From Sphingosinicella sp. YJ22 (GTDB taxonomy: Bacteria; Pseudomonadota; Alphaproteobacteria; Sphingomonadales; Sphingomonadaceae), in contig NZ_JAANPA010000021.1 of NCBI RefSeq assembly GCF_011320075.1, positions 1-48,135 of the forward strand: a stretch of 48,135 nt of DNA, read 5' to 3'. This document shows, piece by piece, positions 41,375 through 48,135 of the stretch. Position numbers and translations under genes: made by a program. The notes under the pieces are model-generated. The model ran no database searches, was not told the DNA's origin, and worked only from the letters and a program-made list of their open reading frames with translations. Every line of letters begins with the position of its first letter. Positions within the stretch are counted from its first letter, which is position 1.

Positions 41375-41866
41375 TCATTCGAGGCCGGCGCCGATCCGTT
41401 CGATCTTGTTGAGGGCGCCGAGCATGACGCCGATGATGGTTCCTTGCGCCTGCAGCCGCGCAAGCGGAATGCCCTGCGCCTGCACATGCTCGATCAGCGC
41501 CGTCCCGATCTCGTCGCTGGGTTCGCTTCGCCGGACATCCGCCGATTGCGCCGCGAACCAGTTGTGAATGAGGTCGGGCGGGATCTCGTTCTGGCGCAGG
41601 ACCGCCTCCGCCTCTTCGCCGAGAACGAGCGCCATCGCGATCCGCCCGGCCGCGGCCGCATAGTCCGCAGCCCAGGCGCGGTCGCGGGCGCAGGCGTCGG
41701 TGGCCTGCCGGAAGGCGTCGCGGACTCGACCGCCGGTGCCGGACATCGCCTCGGCGATCGTCGCCGCCCGGGTCGCCGCCGGGATCCGGTCGACGATGCA
41801 GGCGAGATCGGGATCGAGCGGTTCCGCCTGGGCGGCCGCGAAAAGCGCAACGGCTGCGACGAGCAT
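41375..41866 (-). CDS. Secreted hypothetical protein between fabG and acpP
   Basis: I do not recognise a family. The 163-residue product has a short signal peptide (MLVAAVALFAAAQA). The mature chain is largely helical and Ala-rich, with two Cys (about residues 23 and 59) that could form a disulfide. It lies in the fab cluster, same strand, 56 nt after fabG, which suggests co-transcription, but nothing in its sequence points to lipid metabolism. Confidence 0.75.
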   Translation of the reverse strand: MLVAAVALFAAAQAEPLDPDLACIVDRIPAATRAATIAEAMSGTGGRVRDAFRQATDACARDRAWAADYAAAAGRIAMALVLGEEAEAVLRQNEIPPDLIHNWFAAQSADVRRSEPSDEIGTALIEHVQAQGIPLARLQAQGTIIGVMLGALNKIERIGAGLE

Positions 41867-41922
41867 CGGCCTCTCCCCTCCGGCAGCCGCGACTCGGCTG
41901 CCAGGGAGAGCTTAGGCCTTTC

Positions 41923-42660
41923 TCAGATCATCGCCATGCCGCCGTTGACGTGCAGGGTCTGGCCGGTGACGTAGCCCGCCTCGCGGCTGGCGAGGTAAAC
42001 GGCCGCCGCGGCGATGTCGCTGCCGGCGCCGAGCTTGCCGACCGGGATGCGGCCGAGCAGCGCCTCCTTCTGCGCGTCCGGCAGAGCATCGGTCATCGCC
42101 GAGGCGATGAAGCCGGGGGCGATCGCGTTGACGGTGATGTTGCGGCTGGCGACTTCCTGGGCGAGCGCCTTGGACATGCCGATGAGGCCGGCCTTGGACG
42201 CGGCATAATTGGCCTGCCCCGGGTTGCCGGTCACTCCGACGACCGAGGTGATCGAGATGATTCGGCCGAACTTGGCGCGCATCATCGGCTTCATGGCCGC
42301 GCGGCACAGGCGGAACGCCGCCTCGAGGTTGACCCGGATGACCTGGTCCCACTCCTCGTCCTTCATGCGCATGGCGAGGTTGTCGCGAGTCACGCCGGCA
42401 TTGTTGACGAGGATGTCGAGCTGGCCGAGCTGCTCGACCGCCGCCGGCACCAGCGCGTCGACCGCGGCCGCGTCGGACAGGTTGCACGGCAGGATCGCAT
42501 GATCGGCGCCGAGCTCCGCCGCGACCGCCTTCAGCGCGTCCTCGCGCGTGCCCGAAAGCGCCACCCGCGCCCCCTGCCCCGCCAGCGCCTTGGCGATCGC
42601 CGAACCAATGCCCCCGGACGCACCGGTGACGAGAGCGGTCATACCAGAAAGATCGAACAT
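41923..42660 (-). CDS. fabG: 3-oxoacyl-ACP reductase FabG
   Basis: NADPH-dependent reduction of 3-oxoacyl-ACP in fatty acid synthesis. A 245-residue short-chain dehydrogenase: TGASGGIG (residues 12-19) binds the cofactor, NNAG is at 86-89, and Ser 139, Tyr 152 and Lys 156 (YAASK) form the catalytic set. AGGAGA precedes the ATG, and fabD lies 17 nt upstream. Confidence 0.97.
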   Translation of the reverse strand: MFDLSGMTALVTGASGGIGSAIAKALAGQGARVALSGTREDALKAVAAELGADHAILPCNLSDAAAVDALVPAAVEQLGQLDILVNNAGVTRDNLAMRMKDEEWDQVIRVNLEAAFRLCRAAMKPMMRAKFGRIISITSVVGVTGNPGQANYAASKAGLIGMSKALAQEVASRNITVNAIAPGFIASAMTDALPDAQKEALLGRIPVGKLGAGSDIAAAAVYLASREAGYVTGQTLHVNGGMAMI

Positions 42661-42677
42661 GTTTTTCTCTCCTGAAT

Positions 42678-43601
42678 TCAGATCTCGCCGACCAGGGCGT
42701 CGATGTCGTCCATCGTGATGACGCTGGTAACCGTGACGTCGGGGGCGATGCGCTTGACCATGGGGCCGAGGACCTTGCCGCCCAGCTCGACGAAATGGGT
42801 GACTCCGGCCGCGGCCATCGCCGCGACGCTTTCCCGCCAGCGGACCATTCCGGTGACCTGCTCGACGAGCAGGCGGCGGATCTCGGCCGGGTCGCTGACC
42901 GGCGCCGCGGTGACGTTGGCGTAGACCGGCACCGCCGGCGCGGCGATGGCGACGTCGCCAAGTGCCTGCGCCATGCGGTCGGCGGCGGGCTGCATTAGCG
43001 GGCAGTGGAACGGTGCCGAGACCGGCAGCAGCACGGCGCGCTTGGCACCCTTCTCCTTGGCGATTCCGAGCGCGCGCTCGACCGCGCCGCGGTGGCCGGA
43101 GATGACGACCTGGCTTGGATCGTTGTCGTTGGCGACGGTGCACACCTCGCCTTCCGCGGCTGCATCGGCGATCGCCTGGGCGAGCGCGAGGTCGGCGCCG
43201 AGCAGGGCCGCCATCGCCCCCTCGCCCACCGGCACCGCTTCCTGCATCGCCTGGCCGCGCAGTTTGAGCAGCCGCGCGGTGGTGGCGAGATCGAACGCCC
43301 CCGCGCCGCACAAAGCGCTATATTCGCCGAGGCTGTGGCCGGCGACGAAATCCGCCTTGGCGGCAAGGTCGATGCCGGAGGCGCGCAGGGTCGCGATGGC
43401 GTTGGCCATGATCGCCGGCTGGGCATTGGTAGTGAGCGTCAGCTCCTCCTGCGGCCCCTCGGCCATCAGCGCGCTGAGCTTCTGCCCGAGCGCCTCGTCC
43501 ACCTCCTCGAACACCGCGCGGGCCGCGGGACTCGCTTCGGCGAGCGCCTTGCCCATGCCGACGGCCTGGCTACCCTGCCCGGGGAAAATGAATGCGCGCA
43601 T
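42678..43601 (-). CDS. fabD: Malonyl-CoA:ACP transacylase FabD
   Basis: Transfers malonyl from CoA to ACP. A 307-residue protein with the N-terminal FPGQGSQ, the nucleophile Ser 90 in GHSLGEYSAL, and the catalytic His in SAPFHCPLM. AGGAGG lies before the ATG at 43601; the longer upstream frame is antisense to the M50 gene and rejected. First gene of the fab cluster. Confidence 0.97.
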   Translation of the reverse strand: MRAFIFPGQGSQAVGMGKALAEASPAARAVFEEVDEALGQKLSALMAEGPQEELTLTTNAQPAIMANAIATLRASGIDLAAKADFVAGHSLGEYSALCGAGAFDLATTARLLKLRGQAMQEAVPVGEGAMAALLGADLALAQAIADAAAEGEVCTVANDNDPSQVVISGHRGAVERALGIAKEKGAKRAVLLPVSAPFHCPLMQPAADRMAQALGDVAIAAPAVPVYANVTAAPVSDPAEIRRLLVEQVTGMVRWRESVAAMAAAGVTHFVELGGKVLGPMVKRIAPDVTVTSVITMDDIDALVGEI

Positions 43602-43769
43602 GTCTCGAGCCTCCTGTTTCGCGCGGCTGGTAGGCAGGCCGGCCGCGAGGCGCAAGCGCATGGGGATTACGACGGGTTTGCGCCCATTCGCTTCCCGGCG
43701 CTTCTGAGCATCTCTGAAGGTTGACGAGCGCCGCCGGTTGCTTTGAGATCGGGAACAGGGGAGTCCTCG

Positions 43770-44486
43770 ATGTCCAGCAGCCTCGCCGACCAGGAGCACA
43801 GACAGCGCGTCGCGGTGCTGGCGGGCATCGCGCTCGCCTCGATCCTGCTGTGGCAGACCGCTCTCGGCAGCCTGCTGCTCTATCCGTTCACGATCCTGGC
43901 GACATGGTTTCACGAAATGGGCCATGGCATCGCCGCGATGCTCACCGGCCGGGGGTTCGAACGCCTGCTGATTTTCGCCGACGGTTCCGGAGTTGCCGAG
44001 TCGCTTCGCCCCGCCGACGGCTACGGGCTGACCGATGCGCTGGTCGCGGCAAGCGGACCCCTCGGGCCGGCGGTCGCCGGAGCGCTGCTGATCGTCTCCT
44101 CGCGCTCGCCAACCGCGACGCGCAACGCCCTGGCGGTTCTCGGTGTCGCCCTGATCCTGTCGACACTCATCTGGGTGCGGTCGCTCACCGGCTGGCTGGT
44201 CCTCCCGGCGCTGGGACTGGCGATCGTCCTGCTCGCGCTGCGCGGATCTCGATCCTGGCAGGCCTTCTTCATCCAGCTCCTCGGCGTGCAGGCGTGCATC
44301 AGCGTGTGGAGACAGTTCGACTATCTGTTCAACCCGGGGGGAAGCGTCGGCGGCCAGCTTCAACGATCGGACACGGGCGCCATCGCGGATGCCCTGCTTC
44401 TGCCCTACTGGTTTTGGGGCGCGGCCATCAGCGCGGCGATCCTGGCCTTGCTGTGGTGGAGCTTCAGGCTCGCTTTTCGGCGCTGA
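43770..44486 (+). CDS. M50-family membrane metallopeptidase-like protein
   Basis: A 238-residue polytopic membrane protein with about five to six helices. [13 protein letters not shown] near residue 48 is a HExxH zinc-protease motif placed in a helix, as in the M50B group. A second conserved segment is around [11 protein letters not shown] (about 90-105); I did not locate a clear third metal ligand with certainty. Transcribed divergently from fabD. Function is not known; site-2-protease-type cleavage is a family inference. Confidence 0.8.
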   Translation: MSSSLADQEHRQRVAVLAGIALASILLWQTALGSLLLYPFTILATWFHEMGHGIAAMLTGRGFERLLIFADGSGVAESLRPADGYGLTDALVAASGPLGPAVAGALLIVSSRSPTATRNALAVLGVALILSTLIWVRSLTGWLVLPALGLAIVLLALRGSRSWQAFFIQLLGVQACISVWRQFDYLFNPGGSVGGQLQRSDTGAIADALLLPYWFWGAAISAAILALLWWSFRLAFRR

Positions 44487-44581
44487 CGGCGGGTGCGAGG
44501 ACCGTCTACCGGGCCATTCCCGTCCAACCATCGTCTCTGGAGACTTGATTCTTCGCGCCATTCCGGCCATGTGCCGCGCAT

Positions 44582-44620
44582 CCGGGGCGAGGCTCATGCC
44601 TTTGCGCCCCGGTTTTGCTT
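44582..44620 (+). terminator. Hairpin with T-rich tail upstream of the ribosomal protein operon
   Basis: CCGGGGCG (44582-44589) pairs with CGCCCCGG (44605-44612), with an inner AGGC/GCCT stem, then TTTTGCTTT. It lies about 95 nt after the M50 gene and 80 nt before rpsF. It can be the terminator of the former or an attenuator in the rpsF leader. Confidence 0.6.
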
Positions 44621-44691
44621 TGAGACGACAGCCGGAGGGGCGTCCGCATTGGGCGGCGTCAGCGATCGGCCAAGACAAGGAAGACGCGAAC

Positions 44692-45129
44692 ATGCCGCTC
44701 TACGAGCATGTATTTCTCGCGCGTCAGGACCTGGCCCAGGGCCAGGTCGACGCGCTGGCGGAATCCGCCACCAAGATCATCGAGGACAATGGCGGCAAGG
44801 TCGTGAAGACCGAGACCTGGGGTCTCCGCAACATTGCCTATCGGATCGCCAAGAACCGCAAGGCGCACTACGTTCTGCTCGACTTCGAGGCCCCGGCCCC
44901 GGTCGTCGCCGAGCTCGAGCGCCAGACCCAGATCAACGAAGACGTCATCCGCTACATGACCCTGAAGGTCGACGAGCATGAAGCTGGTCCCTCGGTCATG
45001 ATGCGCCGCGGCGAGCGTGACCGCGAGCGCGGCCGCGACCGTGACGGCGAGCGTGGCGACCGCGGCGATCGTGGTGACCGCGGCGATCGCGGCCCGCGCC
45101 GCGCCCGCGAAGAAGAAGTGGAGGCTTAA
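44692..45129 (+). CDS. rpsF: 30S ribosomal protein S6
   Basis: Binds 16S rRNA with S18 in the platform of the small subunit. The 145-residue protein matches S6 ([36 protein letters not shown]). After about residue 104 it carries a long charged tail of alternating Arg, Asp, Glu and Gly with four GDR units. AAGGAAG precedes the start. First gene of rpsF-rpsR-rplI. Confidence 0.97.
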   Translation: MPLYEHVFLARQDLAQGQVDALAESATKIIEDNGGKVVKTETWGLRNIAYRIAKNRKAHYVLLDFEAPAPVVAELERQTQINEDVIRYMTLKVDEHEAGPSVMMRRGERDRERGRDRDGERGDRGDRGDRGDRGPRRAREEEVEA

Positions 45130-45132
45130 TCC

Positions 45133-45357
45133 ATGGCACGCCCGTTTTTCCGTCGCCGCAAGTCCTGCCCCTTCTCGGGCAAGGATGCGCCCCGCATCGA
45201 TTACAAGGACGTCCGTCTGCTCCAGGGCTTCGTGTCCGAGCGTGGCAAGATCGTCCCCAGCCGCATCACCGCGGTGTCGGCCAAGAAGCAGCGCGAGCTC
45301 GCCCAGGCGATCAAGCGCGCGCGCCATCTCGGCCTTCTCCCCTACGTCGTGAAATAA
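45133..45357 (+). CDS. rpsR: 30S ribosomal protein S18
   Basis: A 74-residue basic ribosomal protein that pairs with S6. [30 protein letters not shown] and [11 protein letters not shown] are typical. The gene starts 3 nt after rpsF; translational coupling is likely. Confidence 0.98.
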   Translation: MARPFFRRRKSCPFSGKDAPRIDYKDVRLLQGFVSERGKIVPSRITAVSAKKQRELAQAIKRARHLGLLPYVVK

Positions 45358-45369
45358 GGAGCTTAGAGC

Positions 45370-45984
45370 ATGGACGTCATCCTGCTTGAGCGCATCGAGA
45401 AGCTCGGCGCCATCGGCGACGTGGTGAAGGTGAAGAACGGCTACGCCCGCAACTTCCTCCTTCCGCGCGGCAAGGCGCTTCGCGCCAACGAGTCCAACAA
45501 GAAGGTCTTCGAGGCCAACCGCGAGCGGATCGAGGCGCAGAACGCCGAGCGCCGTTCGGCTGCCGAGAAGGAATCCAAGACGATCGACGGCACCACCGTG
45601 CAGCTGATCCGTCAGGCTTCCAACACCGGCCAGCTCTACGGTTCGGTGTCGGCCCGCGACCTCGCGGAGCTGCTCGAGGCCGAGGGTCACAAGGTCGCCA
45701 AGAACCAGATCGTGCTCGACCGCCCGATCAAGGCGATCGGCATGCAGGACGTGAAGATCGCCCTGCACCCGGAGGTCAGCGTCACCATCCACGTCAACGT
45801 CGCCCGCTCGCCGGAAGAGGCCGAGCTCCAGGCGCAGGGCGTCGACGTGATGGCGCAGATGTTCGAGAAGGACGTCGCCGGCTTCACCGAGGAGCGGGTC
45901 GAGGGCCTCGAGCCCGGCGAGATCGCTCCGGAGGCCACCGAGGCCGAGGGCGAGGAAGCCCCGGCGGAGACCAGCGAAGCCTGA
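45370..45984 (+). CDS. rplI: 50S ribosomal protein L9
   Basis: Binds 23S rRNA and spans the subunit surface. The N-terminal domain (MDVILLERIEKLG, NGYARNFLLPRGKAL) and C-terminal domain are joined by a long helix. At 204 residues it is longer than the usual ~150 because of an acidic Ala/Glu tail after about residue 160. Last gene of the operon, with a terminator 7 nt after the stop. Confidence 0.98.
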   Translation: MDVILLERIEKLGAIGDVVKVKNGYARNFLLPRGKALRANESNKKVFEANRERIEAQNAERRSAAEKESKTIDGTTVQLIRQASNTGQLYGSVSARDLAELLEAEGHKVAKNQIVLDRPIKAIGMQDVKIALHPEVSVTIHVNVARSPEEAELQAQGVDVMAQMFEKDVAGFTEERVEGLEPGEIAPEATEAEGEEAPAETSEA

Positions 45985-45990
45985 GACAAG

Positions 45991-46020
45991 AGGGCGGGTC
46001 CGAAAGGATCCGCCCTTTTT
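45991..46020 (+). terminator. Rho-independent terminator of rpsF-rpsR-rplI
   Basis: An 11-bp stem (AGGGCGGGTCC / GGATCCGCCCT, one G-U pair) with a GAAA tetraloop runs into TTTTT. It may also serve the convergent lipoprotein gene. Confidence 0.93.
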
Positions 46021-46023
46021 CTT

Positions 46024-46509
46024 TCAGGTCCCGCAGCTCCAGTCGGCGTCGACCTCGGTCGAGGTGCCGCGCTGCCGGTCGTTGAGACGGGCGCGGGCCG
46101 GGCCGGTGGCGACCCCGTCGGGCTCGGCGCGGTCGTAGGGCCGGCCGACGCTGATGCTGATCGCGTCATTCTGGAAGAAGCCGCCGGTGGCGCCGACCGG
46201 CCCCTCGACGCGAAGCTCGACGGTCCGGCCATGGCGGTGCGCCAGGGCGCGATATTGCTCCGTCGCGAGCACCGGCTCACCGCCGATCCGAAGCATGCAG
46301 ATGGGGCGGAGATTCGCCGCGGCGAGGTCCGCGGGCTCGACCGTCTCGAGGCCGATCGTAGCGGGCGTCGGCTCCGCCGCTACGCTCTTGTTGGCGCCGA
46401 GGCCGAGCGCGTTGATCTCCTCCTCGGTGAGGCCCCTGTCCTGCTGGGAGGGGCCACACGCCGCGAGGATCAACAGGGCGCCGAATGCGCCCGAACGCCA
46501 CGCTCGCAA
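46024..46509 (-). CDS. Small predicted lipoprotein, unknown function
   Basis: A 161-residue protein with a lipobox LAAC (Cys about 18), so it is lipid-anchored in the envelope. Two more Cys near residues 71 and 159 may pair. The middle contains a short hydrophobic strand block (ICMLRIGGEPVLATEQYRAL). I do not recognise a family. It begins 2 nt after folE and is probably co-transcribed with it. Confidence 0.75.
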   Translation of the reverse strand: MRAWRSGAFGALLILAACGPSQQDRGLTEEEINALGLGANKSVAAEPTPATIGLETVEPADLAAANLRPICMLRIGGEPVLATEQYRALAHRHGRTVELRVEGPVGATGGFFQNDAISISVGRPYDRAEPDGVATGPARARLNDRQRGTSTEVDADWSCGT

Positions 46510-46511
46510 GG

Positions 46512-47126
46512 CTAGAATCCCATCAGGGCGAGCACTTCGCGGCGGCTGCGCTCATCCTTGCGGAAGACTCCCATCATTCGGCTCGTCGTCATCATCACTC
46601 CCGGAGTCCTCACCCCGCGCGCGGTCATGCAAGCGTGGGAAGCCTCGATCACCACCGCAACGCCCTGCGGCTGAAGATGCTCCCAGATCGAATCGGCGAC
46701 TTCGGCGGTGAGACGCTCCTGCACCTGCAGGCGGCGCGCATAGCCGTGGAGGACGCGGGCGAGCTTGGAGATGCCGACGACGCGGTCGTTGGGCAGGTAG
46801 GCGATGTGCGCCTTGCCGATGATCGGCGCCATGTGATGCTCGCAATGCGACTGGAATGGGATCTCCTTCAGCAGCACGATCTCGTCATAGCCGCCGACCT
46901 CCTCGAAGGTGCGCGCGAGGTGAGCGCCGGGATCCTCGGCATAGCCCTTGGCATATTCGCGCCAGGCGCGGGCGACCCGGCCGGGCGTGTCGAGCAGGCC
47001 CTCGCGGTCGGGATCGTCGCCCGCCCAACGGATCAGCGTGCGCACCGCCTCCAGCACGTCGGCCGGAATCGCGATGTCGCGCGGTTCGCCGACAAGGTCG
47101 CCGTCTTCGCTTTCCTGTCCGTGCAC
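46512..47126 (-). CDS. folE: GTP cyclohydrolase I (FolE)
   Basis: Converts GTP to 7,8-dihydroneopterin triphosphate, the first step of folate (and 7-deazaguanine) synthesis. The 204-residue protein has the zinc ligands Cys 95 and His 98 in HCEHHMAPI and Cys in SHACMTARG. The start is GTG at 47126, with AAGGG about 8 nt upstream; an out-of-frame ATG at 47131 is not used. Confidence 0.96.
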   Translation of the reverse strand: MHGQESEDGDLVGEPRDIAIPADVLEAVRTLIRWAGDDPDREGLLDTPGRVARAWREYAKGYAEDPGAHLARTFEEVGGYDEIVLLKEIPFQSHCEHHMAPIIGKAHIAYLPNDRVVGISKLARVLHGYARRLQVQERLTAEVADSIWEHLQPQGVAVVIEASHACMTARGVRTPGVMMTTSRMMGVFRKDERSRREVLALMGF

Positions 47127-47203
47127 CTCATCGCCCTTTCGCGCCAGACATCATCCGGGACGCGACGGGTACACAGGCAAGGCGCGACGGGAAAGGGGTG
47201 AGG

Positions 47204-47635
47204 CTAGACGCGCCTCGGCGCGCCGACCCAGCCGCGGCCGTTGGACAGCGACGGATGTTGCTGCTTGTGGCCGAAGCCCGGGCGACGGAACTGGTCCGGG
47301 TCGGGCGCACTCGCCGGTGGCAGTCCGTTGAGCCGGAGCATCAGCTCGGTCTCCTCGATCGGTTCATCGAACTCGATGCCGGCGACATTGCCGCTCGTCC
47401 ACACCACCCGCGCAAATCCTTCGAACGCGCCTCTTTTCAGGATCACGTCCGCGCCCGGCCGCGGCAGCTCGGCGCCTTCGATCCGGGCGCCGGTCGCCGA
47501 CACGTCGCGAAGTCGAACGGCGATTTCGCGCGATGAGGTGTGCAGGGTCGCCACCATCAGCACGCGGTTGCGGATCGATCGGCGGCGGCTCTCGCCGCCT
47601 TCGCCGATCAGCTTCAATATCGAATGGCTGGCCAC
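47204..47635 (-). CDS. PilZ-domain protein
   Basis: A 143-residue single-domain PilZ protein. The c-di-GMP signatures are visible: RRRSIR (RxxxR, about residue 17) and DVSATGAR (D/N-x-S-x-x-G, about 44). It should be a cytoplasmic effector of c-di-GMP signalling, possibly linked to motility or pili. I favour GTG 47635 (VASHSILK) with GGGGG just upstream; a GTG at 47674 would add 13 residues. The C-terminus is a Pro/Gly/His-rich tail. Confidence 0.85.
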   Translation of the reverse strand: MASHSILKLIGEGGESRRRSIRNRVLMVATLHTSSREIAVRLRDVSATGARIEGAELPRPGADVILKRGAFEGFARVVWTSGNVAGIEFDEPIEETELMLRLNGLPPASAPDPDQFRRPGFGHKQQHPSLSNGRGWVGAPRRV

Positions 47636-47784
47636 CGTGCCCCCATCTCTTCGTCCCCGGGAAGCGTATCGCACAGATCTGGTAAACCCTGCTTTAACGA
47701 TGACCCGCCCGGCCGCGCGGGGAGCGGCCGGGCGGGCGTGAGCCGGCGCCGTTGGGGTGGAGGGCGAGGGCGCCGGAGCTCAAC

Positions 47785-48135
47785 TCACTCCGCGGGCTGC
47801 TGCTCCGCCGCCTCGCGGCGCACCTCGCCGCGGCTCATCGTCGAGACGAGCGCATCGCCGGAGACGGTGAAGTTGCTCGCCGGCAAGGCGGCGATGCGGT
47901 CGCCGACGCGGACCAGAACGGTCTCGATGAGGCCGTTGGCGGCCGCCTGGAAATCGCTCACGCGGCCGATGACTCGGCCGCTGGCGTCGCGAACGATCAT
48001 GCCGGGCGCGAGGCTGACCGAGCCGGCCGCATCCGCGGCGCCCGCGATCGCCGAGTCGAAGCCGCCGCCGGACGCGCCGCCGCCCCCCGAGCCCGAGCCT
48101 CCGCCCGAGCCCGAGCCCGAGCCGCTGCCCGAACC
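47785..48135 (-). CDS. PRC-barrel-like protein, 5' end outside the window
   Basis: The frame is open to the right edge of the window, so the true start is beyond 48135. The visible part has a Gly/Ser linker (GSGSGSGSGSGG...) then a compact domain (MIVRDASGRVIGRVSDFQAA ... LPASNFTVSGDALV). This resembles the beta-barrel of PRC-barrel-type domains in sphingomonad periplasmic proteins. It ends in an acidic tail (AAEQQPAE). Family is a tentative match by eye. Confidence 0.6.
   Translation of the reverse strand, partial: GSGSGSGSGSGGGSGSGGGGASGGGFDSAIAGAADAAGSVSLAPGMIVRDASGRVIGRVSDFQAAANGLIETVLVRVGDRIAALPASNFTVSGDALVSTMSRGEVRREAAEQQPAE

Noticed and set aside
42661-44693. Long upstream extension of fabD
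   Set aside because: The extension is antisense to the M50 gene; FabD begins at MRAFIFPGQG with a strong ribosome binding site.

Overview
The window is high-GC chromosomal DNA from an alphaproteobacterium, most likely a member of the Sphingomonadaceae. The evidence is gene content and order: a DivL-type cell-cycle kinase beside tsaE, addB with amgK/murU-like genes, RcdA, a large TonB-dependent receptor, TadE/TadG pilus genes, DUF465 small proteins, and a fabD-fabG-acpP-fabF-mltG cluster. Taxonomy is inferred from this alone; there is no rRNA gene in the window. I see no phage, plasmid, insertion sequence, CRISPR array, tRNA or rRNA.

Layout. 77-7700 (minus) is a tightly coupled run: divL-like kinase, tsaE, an AmgK-like sugar kinase, a MurU-like nucleotidyltransferase and addB. 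7930-12240 (plus) holds a TonB-dependent receptor with a strong terminator, then an Asp/Asn beta-hydroxylase-like protein. ahcY (minus, 12315-13727) follows, with a 20-bp perfect palindrome in its promoter region. A small Gly/Ser-rich protein faces a three-gene tadG-tadE-tadE operon (14448-17562). yqgE and a peroxiredoxin diverge at 18.2 kb. 18896-21865 carries a YbjN-like protein and three tandem SIMPL-domain proteins, then an M2 (ACE-like) peptidase. 23933-26733 is a catabolic or detoxification operon (iron-type alcohol dehydrogenase, thioesterase, GFA protein, alpha/beta hydrolase).

26783-30307 holds rcdA, two DUF465 micro-proteins, dksA, a Ser/Thr-rich protein with a C-terminal sorting-like tail, and a host-attachment-family protein. 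30394-38400 holds surE, a K+ channel with RCK domain, AMP nucleosidase, a WHLHL-motif protein, rimO, a leucyl aminopeptidase, a MarR regulator and an NlpC/P60-fold protein that has lost key catalytic residues. 38510-43601 (minus) is fabD-fabG-hypothetical-acpP-fabF-mltG. 43770-45984 holds an M50-type membrane protease and rpsF-rpsR-rplI with a terminator. folE, a lipoprotein, a PilZ protein and a truncated PRC-barrel-like gene close the window.

Most genes are core housekeeping. The points that deserve attention are the DivL homologue with tyrosine in both the H-box and N-box, the NlpC/P60 pseudoenzyme that starts inside a marR gene, the palindromic operator before ahcY, the triple SIMPL array with a hairpin over one start site, and the Ser-rich surface protein. 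Many genes start with GTG or TTG and overlap the previous stop by 4 nt, so translational coupling is common here.
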